A stretch of 64,000 nt of DNA from Massariosphaeria phaeospora. Taxonomy: Eukaryota; Ascomycota; Dothideomycetes; Pleosporales. Shown piece by piece: positions 10,826-21,510 of the stretch. Both the position numbers and the translations under genes were made by a program. Position 1 is the first letter of the stretch. The number at the start of each line of letters is the position of its first letter. The stretch covers positions 124,001-188,000 of the forward strand of contig JAADJZ010000029.1 in assembly GCA_011032825.1 (NCBI GenBank), in the 5' to 3' direction. The notes under the pieces were generated by a model. The model searched no databases. It saw only the letters and a program-made list of their open reading frames with translations, and had not been told where the DNA came from.

Positions 10826-12414
10826 CATCCACGTCCACGCACCGCTCCCTCACACCCTCGATCTCGGCTCGGCTCACTCACTCGCTCGCAGCACACCTCC
10901 TTCCTCCGCGACACACACAAGCACAAAAGCACAAAAGATCGCACCGCACCGTATCGTACACGTACCGCCGAGTCAGGCAAAGGGAACACACGGGTATAAG
11001 CATGGCATATAACATCACATTATATCATGCAGGTGGGCCAGGGGGGCAAGGCAGAACAGTGATATAATTTTCAGGGGAGGAGTGCGGCGCACAAGTAGAC
11101 ACAGGACAGACAGTAGCTCAACAACAAACAAACAATCAATCAATCAATTAATCAAGAATTGCACACACACACACCCACACAGCAAAGCCCAAAGCCCAAA
11201 GCCTGCAGTTTCAGTTTCAATTCCACGTTGAAGTTCAAGTTCAATTCATTCATCAATTTTCATTTTCTCATTTCCTAGAAACCGCACAGAACACACAAAC
11301 CGAGCAAACAAGCAAGCAAGCCAGAGAATACACATTTCGTGAAAATGAATCCCACCTAGGTCCCCGTGCCCGTGCCCGTGCCCGTCCCCGGCACCGCCTG
11401 ACGCATTCGCATTCGCATTCCCCAGAGTCCCGCATTTTTGCGCCCATTCAGAATCCGACTCCGATCCTTGGTTTCCCTTTTTTGCGCCTGTGCCGTTTCC
11501 GTTTCCGTCGCTGCTGCGAATGCTGATGCAAATGCAAAATCCCGACCCCGACCCAATCAGGCTGTGCAGAAACTTGCTTGGTTCTGAGAATAAGAGGAAA
11601 GAAACAAAGAAAGAAAGAAAGGTGCAAAGTGAAAAGGTAGTAGGTAGGCAGCGCCCCAGTCAGTTTTTTGTTTTTTTTCGCCGGGCTCCACCAGAATAGA
11701 ATACTGCTTAACGCCAAGTCCAGCAGTGCAGTAGGTGTTTGCCGAAGCCGGCGTCGCCTGCTTTGTCCTCCGAAAAGCAGGGCAGACTTGACCAACGCCG
11801 GAAAGTTTGTTCGTGAAGAGGCGGAGGCGGAGGCAGAGGGGGGCGAATAAAACATAGGAAAAGTGGGAAGGGGGAAAGGGGGAGGGAATATAACGCGCAA
11901 AGCCGTTCCAGAGCAGCCCCATAACCATAGCCGTAGCCATGAAACAGATACTATTAAACACTTTTTTTCTCAGTCGATCGATTGCAGATCCAGTCGGGCT
12001 ACTTTGGCCGTCCAGTTGGTGACATGAAAAGATCCAGTGTATGTGTCTATGACTTCTTGACGCACTCGAGCTTCGCTGGGTCGTAATTTCGTGAGGGGAC
12101 TTGACTTGACGGGACGGGCTTGACAGGGCATGTACAAGTAGCTGTTTGTGTCATCGGCCGTGATAGTGTTGTTGCAAGCGAGCGATCGAGCGAGTGGGAA
12201 GCTGACTGTGATTGTGAGTGTGGTGGGGACGGGTGTCGTGCGGAAAGGAAGTGAGTGAGTGAGTGATGCAGTGCCGAGCCGAGTCCGTGGTACGCAAGAG
12301 TGAATAGAGAGTCGTATCCAGATTCCGAAAGCGCGTGTAAGCCGATTTTCCGAGAGTCATCCAGTAATCCGAGAAGCGTTCCAGGCCTGCCAGACCAGTA
12401 TTCAGCCCACCCGC

Positions 12415-13629
12415 CTACGACTCGAGGTACGCGTCCATGGCGTCCTCGAGATCGTGCGTGATGAGGTCGTACTTGACATCGTCGTCAATCTCGTCGACGG
12501 GCAGGTACACGTCCTCCATGTCCGGGATCTTGGCGACCTGATCCAGCGGGTACTGCTCGACGACCTGGAGTTGGCCCCACGGGATCTCAGGCGGGCCCAG
12601 CTCGCGCGGCAGAGGCGGGAAGCGGCCGACGCCGGTCTTTGCGCGGTCGTCGCCCTCCCACTTGAACTCGGCGAACGTGGGCCATGGCGAAATTTCGTCC
12701 TTGCCGTTTTCCCACTCGGGGCACCAGATTGTCTTCATGCCGAGCACGCGGGACGAGTTGCCCTCCATGGTGATGTTCTTCGGGTCGGGCAGGAAGGCGT
12801 TGAGGGTGGCAAGGTGGCCCGAGTGCATTGTGACGTGTTGAAGAGCGACGGCCCCCTCCTTGGCCTTGAGGATGCGGTCGAGGTTCGCCTTCTCGGATGC
12901 GAGCATGGCCTCCTTGTGGGCGATGTAATCGCTATACTTCCACTTGGCGACATCAGAATTCTTGAAGAGGCGACGCATCGCGTTACGGACAACGAGGAAC
13001 TCGGACATGTGCTGCTGGTCGGGGGAGACCCAAGTACGGGAGTTGCGGTAGCTGCCGCTGCCAGCAGGGACGTAGTTGGACAGGTTGTTGCGACGCGGTG
13101 CATTGCTGTTGTTGCCGAAGCCCTTGCGGACACCGTCGAAACGGTCAATTGGCCCAAAACGGTCAATCGTCTTTGCGCTGTCGAAACGGTCGATCGTCTT
13201 CGCGCTGTCGAAACGGTCAAACGTTTTCAAATTGTCGAAACGGTTGAATTTTTGCAAGTTGCTGTCGAAGCGCTCGGCCTTCTTCACGACGCTGTCGAAA
13301 GCTTTGCGGTTGGACTCAAAGCTGTCTGAAGTCTTGCGGCTCTCGCCATCGTCGGTACCGGCATCAGAGCTCTTGTAGCCACGCTCATGAGGAGGTTGAT
13401 AGCGCTTGGCGCCGCTCTTGAAGAAACGAGACTCCGCGTTGCTGACGAGGGGACTGGAATCAGTCCCGTCGTTGCGGGACTCATTGGGGCTGCTCTCATC
13501 CGGGCTGCCGTCACCTTGAAGAGCGTCATTGTTCTCTGACGAAGACGAGGACGGACGAAGAAGCTCCGCCAGTTGCATGTTCTTCATGCCGCCAGTCAAG
13601 CTGCGGAGATCGCTGCTAGGAGAGGCCAT
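12415..13629 (-). CDS. Uncharacterised protein with RFDSAKTID repeats
   Basis: A single minus-strand exon of 404 aa; the stop lies at 12415-12417. The N-terminal half is disordered and Ser/Asn/Asp-rich. Residues about 118-168 form a run of RFD-centred repeats (KFNRFDNLKTFDRFDSAKT, with DRFDSAKTI occurring twice in tandem). The C-terminal half (about 200-404) looks folded, with aromatic and acidic motifs such as WCPEWENGKDEISPWPTF and a Pro-rich PPLPRELGPPEIPWGQL. I believe this C-terminal type is conserved in Pezizomycotina without an assigned function, but I cannot confirm that here. It is the only gene in a 12 kb gene-poor interval, which makes its intact frame and low-bias C-terminus notable. 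Confidence 0.8.
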   Translation of the reverse strand: MASPSSDLRSLTGGMKNMQLAELLRPSSSSSENNDALQGDGSPDESSPNESRNDGTDSSPLVSNAESRFFKSGAKRYQPPHERGYKSSDAGTDDGESRKTSDSFESNRKAFDSVVKKAERFDSNLQKFNRFDNLKTFDRFDSAKTIDRFDSAKTIDRFGPIDRFDGVRKGFGNNSNAPRRNNLSNYVPAGSGSYRNSRTWVSPDQQHMSEFLVVRNAMRRLFKNSDVAKWKYSDYIAHKEAMLASEKANLDRILKAKEGAVALQHVTMHSGHLATLNAFLPDPKNITMEGNSSRVLGMKTIWCPEWENGKDEISPWPTFAEFKWEGDDRAKTGVGRFPPLPRELGPPEIPWGQLQVVEQYPLDQVAKIPDMEDVYLPVDEIDDDVKYDLITHDLEDAMDAYLES

Positions 13630-16600
13630 TTCAGGTCTTCAGTGACGGGTGATGGAGAGTAATTGGAGGGGTAGATTGCCGGAGGTCTTGGAGGAAAGGG
13701 TGAGCTTTGCAATGCTAAAAGGCGGCTCTCGACGGCGATGTTGCTTGCCAGTGAGCCTTAAAAGCGGGTGTCGCGCTTTGCCGAGCTTGCTGCAGACTTG
13801 GGAAGTTGGTGTAGATGGGTAGCAGTGTCCAGCTCGGAAAACTCTCAGTTGAGGTCGAATGGATAGCGGTGAATGCTTTCAACGCTAGTGGGACGCTCTC
13901 TCGGCTCCAACGACCGCCTGCGTCCACCTCTGCCGATTTTTGTCAGTGCACCATCCCTGTAAGTCCATAAATGTGAGGCGCCGCGTCTTCACATCTCGTC
14001 ACCGTATTTTCCTCCTTCACCCAGCCCAAAACACCTGATTGCTGCCCGCTTCCCCGCGACCGACTGAGAAACCCATAGCTGATCAAAGCGTGTCGTCACC
14101 GCTCCGCTGCGCCAGGATAGGGTGTGGACAAACGCAAGCAGATCTAGCACTCACGTACCTGATCTTGGTATAGTTTTATTTACTAGTTTCTTCGAGCTCG
14201 ACCACACTCGAAGAGTGTATGAGAGGCGACCACACTACGCTGCTGACTGTTACCAAATGTTTAGGTGAACCCAATTATTTCTCGAACATACCTGACGTCT
14301 ATGCAGCTCTGTCTAGCAGTCTCCAATGGAATCAGACGTTTTCGAGTGCTTTGAGAGGCGACTACACCGGACTTCTGACTGTTACCAAATGTTTAGGTAA
14401 GCCCGTTCATCTCTCGAACCTACCTGATATTGATGCAGCTTTGTCGAGCAATATCCTTGGCGTCGACGCCACTTGAAGAGTACCGTGAGAGACGATCGCA
14501 CCGAACTGCTAAATGTTACAAGACATCCAGGTGAGCTCGTTTGTGTCTTGAAATGATTGCAAGAACAGACGGAAATAAGCGAAGATGTTGATGACATACA
14601 GGATGCTGGAGCTGATCAGAGCCTAAAAACCCTGGACACCGGAATCAGAGCCTTTCAGAAAAGAAACGCCCTAGTCAAGAGCCTGAGGTAATAATATATC
14701 TGGCGAGTCCTGAGCAAGAGTTGAGTCTAAATGACAGCTACCTGAGGTCGATGAGCGAACAAGGTCGGACTGGCCGTGGAAGAATTGAAGTGTGAGGAAG
14801 AAAGAGATTGGTCGCTGCTGTACCTAGAGGATACTATTGAGGCTGGAGCCTGCAAAAAGCGGTCGCGGACTACAGTGAGATACCGGTATAAACGAGCCAG
14901 CGGTGAAGCTCGCAGAAATGGCTGCTAACGATTTCCGACGATGCGATGCCAGAGATGCCAAAGCAAGATACTGCGATACTCTCTGAGGGTCGAACGCTTG
15001 CTTAAATTCGGACGTCGAGCTTTAGAACGTGAACGATGGAGAACTGGGGCGAAGTAACGGAACCTGCGAGTCGACTCGTCGACAAAACGCGTTGTTGCTT
15101 TTCGGGATGTGTTGTCGATTGCGTCGAGGTTGATGGGGGAGAAAGAGCGTTAACGGTACAAGAGATTGAGGGGTTTATAGGCGGCCCGCGTGAAGTGAAG
15201 GTGGTGGAAAGTTCACGGTCGCCAAGAGACTGATATTGTGCGTATTAAAGGCACGGTTGTCGTTGGTGACTGTGCTGGATGAACACTGGGCCCGATAGTT
15301 CGAACGATCCGGCCGAGCACCTAGGCGGCAGCTATGACGGAGTGGGCCCACTCAACGGCTCCAGATCTTGCTCAATGGAAGGGATTTTCACAGAAGCACA
15401 TTGAATAGCAGACATCTGCTGAGGGAAACGCCATCTCAGAGAGGACAACACTCGGGTCAGTAACGGACAGAGAAAGGCCAGCACGATCGCAGGTTGGCTA
15501 TGGGCCCACATCCCACGAACCCCACAGTTGTGGTTCAACCCGACCGCAACAATGGTTTAACAACACAAGAGACAGTTCCCCAAGAGGTAGACTCCAGATC
15601 AATTCACTTCCTCGCGGAGGACCTGTTCATTCCTATTTCCACGGTGAATCACGCTAGAGGCCTGGAATAGTAGGTTAGCCAATGTCTCCCGACCAGACAC
15701 ACGGACCCACCAGGCAACGCCGCATGTACTACATTGACAACGCATATCCAGCCCTTTTCTGTATTGAAGGGTAGCCATGAATACGACTGCGCTTCTGTCG
15801 GCAGAAGTTTCTACTCCGTTTAGCAGGCAGAAGAGCGAACACAAGAGCAGTTTCTTGGGGTAACGTTGACGGTATGCACAGATGAACTTTCAGAGTCAAT
15901 GCATTTCAATGGGAGATGCGCTAATATGTAGAAATTGCGTTACGTGCATTGATCATTGTTTTGCTGACAAGCATATTATAGGGTTGAGGAAAGCGCATAA
16001 GCAGAAGAAGCAGAGCAAAGAAAGTGAATCGCTACATAGACAGAGAAAGGAATACGATTTGAAAGACGGAACGGCGCCATATGGTCTACGTTACCCAAGT
16101 GATCCGGTCATTGCAGACGCAGGAGCAGGCACAGAGAAACCACAGAAGGTAGTCGGGTATGATTCCAGTCGCCCTCGCTCAATTCGGCGCCGACAAGGTT
16201 GTCTCCAGCCCCTACAATGGCGGCATTGTAGCTGCATGACGACCACGCGACTCCGAGAGCAGGAAGGACTTCGGGGGCATCGTGGTGGTGTCTAGAGAAG
16301 ACAGCCTCGAGATTAACGGCGAACCTGGCGGCGGTCATGTGTGGATGGAAGCGCCCAGCAACTGCAGCGCCAGGAGACGCCAAAACGGAGCCCAAGAATC
16401 GACATCGCGCCGTAGCCCGAGAGCAGCGGAAGAGCATCGGAGGGTGGTCGTCGTCCGGGGCTCAGATGAGATGAAGTTGGGATGCAAATGAAACGTGTTT
16501 TGGGCCGGTAGCCGCTAACGCCTTGATTGGCCAGCAGCTGCTGTGCCTCACTAGCCACTCATGTGCCGGCCTGAGCTTGGCGCGCTCACAGGCGGCGGCG

Positions 16601-17738
16601 GGCTTTGCGAGAAACACTCGCGGGCGCTTTGTGTCCAGCTTCTATTTTGGCGCGTGGGCGAGGCCTCCCGGACATGGACCCTCGTGGGAGCTGGCAGGAC
16701 AACACAGTGCACTCTGGGCCAGCCTGAGATGGAGCAGAGATGGCATCTTTTCGCAGCCTCAACCTCTGACGATGACGTCGGGCCGAAGATGCATGCAAAT
16801 CAGGGAAAGCTTGGAACACGAACGCCGCCGCACGGTGGCGGACGGTGCGGCGAGCCTGAGCCTGAGCCTACAAAACTGGCCCGCACCCCATCTTTTGGCG
16901 GCTTGAGCACCTCCTCTGCCAGCGACCGACACCCCGAGGGCGTGCTCCCTTGCGCTCGACAATTCACCTCTCGCAGCGACGCCTGGACAACGTCACGCGG
17001 ACAGCGGTTCACCTGCACCGATCTGCCCCTGGCGCGTCTCCGGTCGCTGCGAGCCAATGGAGCGCAAGTCGCGAACAAAGGAAACCCGCCCAGAAACCCC
17101 GCGACGGCCACTCGAGGAGAGAGACGTCCAAGAATAACGTCAGCTACTGCTCGAACCGGTTTTAGCGCGTCGTTTGGGTCTCTCCAGCCCGACCGTCTCC
17201 TACGCAAATGACTGGTCGCGAAAGAGCCGCACCCACCACGCGGGCGCCTACCTGGGCCGCTCGCCCAACCCTCACTCCCGTGTTCCACAACAGAGCCGCA
17301 ACGGACTGGATGGCTTGCTGAAACACTGTGGTCGAGCAGCCGTCTGTCGAGGTGCTATTGGCACCTTGCAGACGGTCTGCAAAATGGTCCTCGCTTTCTC
17401 GCGGTACGTAGAGCCGCTTCGTTTCATGTCATTGTGCAGAGTGAATACAGCAAATCCATACATATCTTCTCACCGCCCCGGCTGCTTCTTCACTGTCCCC
17501 CACCTTCACCTTTTCTTTGTTGCATTGTGCGGAGTTTTTTTCTTTTCTATTGTTCTATTGTGCCCTATTGTACTCTAATCGCATAATAACTCTCCGCTTC
17601 TGCTACGTGCTATATCTCCGGCAGATACTTCAGACACTCCTCTTGTTTCTTTATCTTGCGAATCTTCTTGGCTGCTGGTTTTCCAACCGTAGCTAATATC
17701 CACTCCAGACCTCACTCTCACAGCCACCCTCCTCCGCC
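13630..17738. other. 4.1 kb gene-poor region upstream of PRM1
   Basis: It contains the promoter of the minus-strand gene (13630-14000), a relic with repeated exon-intron units (14187-14690), and otherwise nothing I can assign. Frames such as 16561-17211 are GC-rich and overlapped by antisense frames of similar length. The last ~250 bases before PRM1 are CT-rich and are probably its promoter and leader. Confidence 0.55.
14187..14692 (+). pseudogene. Relic of a gene made of repeated exon-intron units
   Basis: Three tandem units are seen. Exon-like blocks 14187-14264 (78 nt), 14307-14396 (90 nt) and 14439-14530 (92 nt) are each followed by a GTRAR donor. The first two are separated by 42-nt intron-like blocks ending in TGCAG with CTGAC/CTGAT branch-like sites. 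Blocks one and two stay open in the same phase-1 frame and encode related peptides (MRGDHTTLLTVTKCL and LRGDYTGLLTVTKCL). The third encodes a diverged version (VRDDRTELLNVTRHP) but carries 2 extra bases that break the frame. An open frame of about 42 codons (14564-14692) follows in the expected phase. No start codon or family is recognised. It is most likely a decayed repeat-protein gene. Confidence 0.5.
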
Positions 17739-19982
17739 ATGGCTTCTACAGTGAACCAACAGCAATCCTTCCCGGCTGTACCTCCATCTTTCTCCGCTGG
17801 CGATCATGAGATGCGAGACTACTACGCCGAACAAAACGCACCACGACCTACAATGAACCAAACACTATACCTTAAACCATACCTCGGCCTTCGAGCTAGA
17901 CTCTCACAGATATGGATCAACCGCTGGACTATTCTCCTCCTCCTGGTCCTCATTCGTCTTCTCTTTGCCATCGCGAGCACCGACTCCAGCCTTACCTCCG
18001 CTCGCCGGGAAGCCCTCAGCGCATGCACTCAAGTCGAGAACATCGGCAGCTCCATGGCCTCCATGCCGCACTACATGTCCAAAGGTGTCAACGAAATGAC
18101 TGCCTCCGGGGTTGAAAAAGCAGTGAGTGGCCTCATGACTATGCTAGAAATGAGTGTCACTGGAGTAGAGGAGATTGTCCTCTTCGTCATTCACATGATG
18201 ACAAGCACCTACCTCTGCCTCATCACCCTGGCTGTCCGCGGCAGTCTTCACGCCGCCGTCGAAATCGGCAACGAAGTTGCCAAGAACCTTAACAAGACCA
18301 TCGACGAAGTTACCAACGGTATGGGCGACGCTGCCAAATCCGTTGCCGACGGCATCGAAAACATCATCGGCAAGATCAACTTCCCATTCGGCCCGGATTT
18401 CAAGAAGCCCGAAATCAACCTCGATGACGAAATCTCCAAACTTAAAGGACTCGAAGTTCCTCCTCAGCTCCAGCAAGGCCTCCAGAAGCTTAACGACTCA
18501 ATTCCCACGTTCGAGGACGTGCAGAAATTCACCGACGACATCATCCGCAAACCGTTCGAGGAAATCAAGAAACTTATCCAGGGGAAGAACAAGTACGAGT
18601 TCGACCGCGAGCTCCTTCCAGTACCCCAGAAGGAGCAACTCAACTTCTGCTCGGAGGGCAACTCCATCAACAAATTCTTCGACGAGCTCCTCCAGATGGC
18701 CTACCAGGCGCGCAAGATTGCCCTTGGTGTACTAATTGTCCTCGCCGTCCTCGCTTGTGTACCTATGGCTTGGATGGAGATGCGTCGTTACCGGCGCATG
18801 GAAAAACGCGCTGCACAATTCGGCCTCCGTGAGCCCATGGACGTTATCTACTTGGCTTCTCGCCCAAGCTCTGGCACTTTTGGACTATGGATCGGCAACA
18901 AATTCGGCTCCACTCGCCGTCAAGCTGTCGCACGTTGGGCTTGGGCCTACGCGACTTCCGTTCCCATGTTGTTTCTGCTATCTCTCGGTCTTGCAGGTCT
19001 TTTCTCCTGCTTCTGCCAATACTTGTTACTCAGGGGCATCAAACAAAAGGTTCCCGAGCTCACTGACCAAGTCGCCGACTTCGCCGAAAAGGTTGTCACC
19101 TCTCTAAATAACGCCTCCATGTCATGGTCTGGCGGTGTTAATGGAGCCATGGGCAATCTCGACGATGAAATCAACAACGATGTCCTTGGCTGGGTCAATA
19201 CCTCCACGTCGGCGGTCAACAACACCCTCAACACATTCGTTGCAGAGATGACCAAGACTCTCGACAAGACCTTCGGTGATACTGTCCTAAAGGATCCCAT
19301 CAAGGAAGTGCTCAACTGCTTGATTGGCCTCAAGATCGCCAGCTTCCAAAAAGGCCTAACTTGGGTCCAGGAGCACGCTCACGTCTCCTTCCCGAGCGTC
19401 AAGAACGACACATTCTCTCTCGGGGCCCTCGCTCAACTTAGCGACTCCTCGTCGGCAGCCGAGCTTCTCTCCAACCCAAACGGCAAGGCCAAGGACGAAG
19501 TTACCGAAGCCATCAATCACGTCATTGAGAAACTCCAGAGTGGCATTGTCACAGAAGCCCTCATCTCCACCGCGCTCATCGTGATCTGGCTCCTCGTCGC
19601 CATCGGCGGCATCGTTTTCGCAGCCACTCACCTTGTCCGTCGCGATCCGGAAGCCGGCAACGCCTATGTTATTGATCCTGTCGGCGAGCCAAAAACCGAA
19701 TTCGCCCACACCGACGCTGCACCACCTTACGAGTACCCCGTCAACAAGGCCGCACCATACACAATCCAACCCCGGCCATTCCTTAGCTACGGTCCAAACT
19801 CCAACAGCACCGAAACGGTCCGCCAAGTTGATGCCCACCCTGTCGAAGAGTCCGCCCGCCCCGGCCACCTCCGCGCAAGCAGCTACGGCCAGCTCGCCCA
19901 ACCATCCCCTCTCGAAGAGAAGTCGAATCCATTCGCTGATTCACACCGGGAAAAAACACGAGATCCGTTCGCGGACCGCTGA
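17739..19982 (+). CDS. PRM1: Plasma membrane fusion protein PRM1
   Basis: An uninterrupted 747-aa protein that starts at CGCCATGG after a CT-rich leader. Prm1 is a multispanning plasma-membrane protein that promotes bilayer fusion during mating and, in filamentous fungi, cell (hyphal/germling) fusion. Hydrophobic segments are visible at about residues 63-80, 147-167, 326-346, 400-428 and 608-632. Large extracellular loops between them contain amphipathic helices and Cys residues. The family-typical N-terminal layout (short cytosolic tail with LKPYLGLRARLSQIWINRW, then the first membrane span) and the length match fungal Prm1. The C-terminal ~110 residues are cytosolic and Pro/Ser-rich, ending NPFADSHREKTRDPFADR. 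The neighbour VPS39 is unrelated in function. Confidence 0.93.
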   Translation: MASTVNQQQSFPAVPPSFSAGDHEMRDYYAEQNAPRPTMNQTLYLKPYLGLRARLSQIWINRWTILLLLVLIRLLFAIASTDSSLTSARREALSACTQVENIGSSMASMPHYMSKGVNEMTASGVEKAVSGLMTMLEMSVTGVEEIVLFVIHMMTSTYLCLITLAVRGSLHAAVEIGNEVAKNLNKTIDEVTNGMGDAAKSVADGIENIIGKINFPFGPDFKKPEINLDDEISKLKGLEVPPQLQQGLQKLNDSIPTFEDVQKFTDDIIRKPFEEIKKLIQGKNKYEFDRELLPVPQKEQLNFCSEGNSINKFFDELLQMAYQARKIALGVLIVLAVLACVPMAWMEMRRYRRMEKRAAQFGLREPMDVIYLASRPSSGTFGLWIGNKFGSTRRQAVARWAWAYATSVPMLFLLSLGLAGLFSCFCQYLLLRGIKQKVPELTDQVADFAEKVVTSLNNASMSWSGGVNGAMGNLDDEINNDVLGWVNTSTSAVNNTLNTFVAEMTKTLDKTFGDTVLKDPIKEVLNCLIGLKIASFQKGLTWVQEHAHVSFPSVKNDTFSLGALAQLSDSSSAAELLSNPNGKAKDEVTEAINHVIEKLQSGIVTEALISTALIVIWLLVAIGGIVFAATHLVRRDPEAGNAYVIDPVGEPKTEFAHTDAAPPYEYPVNKAAPYTIQPRPFLSYGPNSNSTETVRQVDAHPVEESARPGHLRASSYGQLAQPSPLEEKSNPFADSHREKTRDPFADR

Positions 19983-21510
19983 TCCCATATTTGTCACCCC
20001 ACACGCCCTTCTTCACTGACCTTTTCGTTCGCGTTCTGAGTCTCCCGAAGAAAAGCGCGCTACCCACCTCGACCTGCGACGCAGTCATAATTGCTCAGGT
20101 TACGTACCTTGGTCCCTAAGGTCTGTCTGTCTTCGACGATGCTTTGCTCTCAGACAGTAACCCCAGATTGACGGAGCTATGCTCCTCTCGGGACGAAACT
20201 AGTGTTTACGATGCATACCCTTTCAATCCCTTGTCTCTTGGTTCATCCGTTTTTGCGTCGTGCTCTGCATTTGTCTGGCGTTGGATGATATCCCCTCATT
20301 GCATAATCTGTAGCGTTCTAGCAAAACCTGTGTTTCTCTCTCATACAATGTCAATACACTTTCCACCAACCACGAGACCGAAATCCTGTTTTCTACGAAT
20401 CGCTACAACCTGTCATTGCCAATGAGATGCGCGTGTATCATCCTTGGTTTGTCTTTTTCCGCGAGGCCCTTCCCTCCCGACCTCTCCCACGCACCCCGTG
20501 CATCCCTATTTCCCTTCTGCGCACTTGCAGCGCGCCCAACGCTCGCCGCCTCCCTGTGGCTTGCCCGGGACTGCCGCGAGCCGGGCCCCCTGCAAACCTG
20601 CGCAGTCAAGGCCGCAATAGCCATGCTCGGTGTTAGTGCTTGGCAAAGTCCGGACATGAGGGCACATGTCGCTCACTCGCCTCTCCGACGACCCTTCCCA
20701 CTTCTCTGACAAAGAAACTCGCGCCGGCCCTTCTGGATTGTATCCTCTGGACCCGTTGAGGCTGTTGCTGCTTGGGGATGTGGAGTTGGAGAGTTTAGCT
20801 GATTGGTAACAAGCGTTCGATCCTCCCTCCTCGCTCTGTCTCTCTTCCTCTCTGTCGTGGACCGCAGGTGGAAGAGAAGGTGCGAGTTTTGAGCTGGAGG
20901 TGAGCAAGATGCGCTGATTGTACGCGCTGGTTTATTATTTCTTTATTGATTTTGAAGTATCCTCGTCCTCTGGATGTAGGGTTGGTTTTGCGCTTTTGCG
21001 CCGCTGTAGATCCTGCGCTTTCGAAGCCAGGGCGATAGCTGGATCATGGGGAAATGGGTGTTTTGCGCGCAAGCTCCGTCCGTCTACGTGTGGCGGTCGG
21101 GCTGGAACTCACTGCAGTCGCTCCTTCCCTTTGTAGATAGCATTCTGGTGGGAGAGATGGTTTTTTCGCCCAGCCACGATGCTGGAGACCGTCGATGTAG
21201 AAATAAATAGAAAAGATCCTCCTGCCATTATATTCCCATGAATCTGAGTTCAGTGGATCGCAAATACATGAAACTCACTATAGTTACGTTAAGCCCTTAG
21301 AACGATGTGGTAATGTAGATACCTAGGTATCCATGGATCCTCAAGGATCATGTGATTGACCACGAGCACGGGCCACCTGGGCGCGCGATGACGCCTGAGC
21401 TTCGTTGAGCTCCTTCCGCGCTGGCATCATGGAGCTTTCCCGGGACGCAACATGATCGCATAACATCCACCCCTCCATGGAAGACAGAATCGTCTCATAG
21501 AACCCTCACC
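19983..21510. other. Intergenic region between PRM1 and VPS39
   Basis: 1.5 kb with no supportable gene. The frames present are short or overlap antisense. Bases 21180-21330 are AT-rich, and the last 100 bases lead into the VPS39 start. Confidence 0.6.

Larger units (their letters stand above)
5710..12414. other. 6.7 kb gene-poor region with simple and degenerate repeats
   Basis: I find no supportable gene here. It contains the P450 promoter side (5710-6480), degenerate tandem repeats (7094-7305), a pyrimidine-rich tract (about 7600-8340), TAGGG units near 9665-9683, a (CAG)8 run at 9983-10006, and many low-complexity blocks from 10.2 to 11.7 kb. Reading frames of 60-300 codons exist on both strands but overlap each other, have biased composition and show no family motifs. 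Confidence 0.6.

Noticed and set aside
16561..17211. 216-codon plus-strand frame upstream of PRM1
   Set aside because: Overlaps an antisense frame of similar length. The translation is low-information and has no domain signal.
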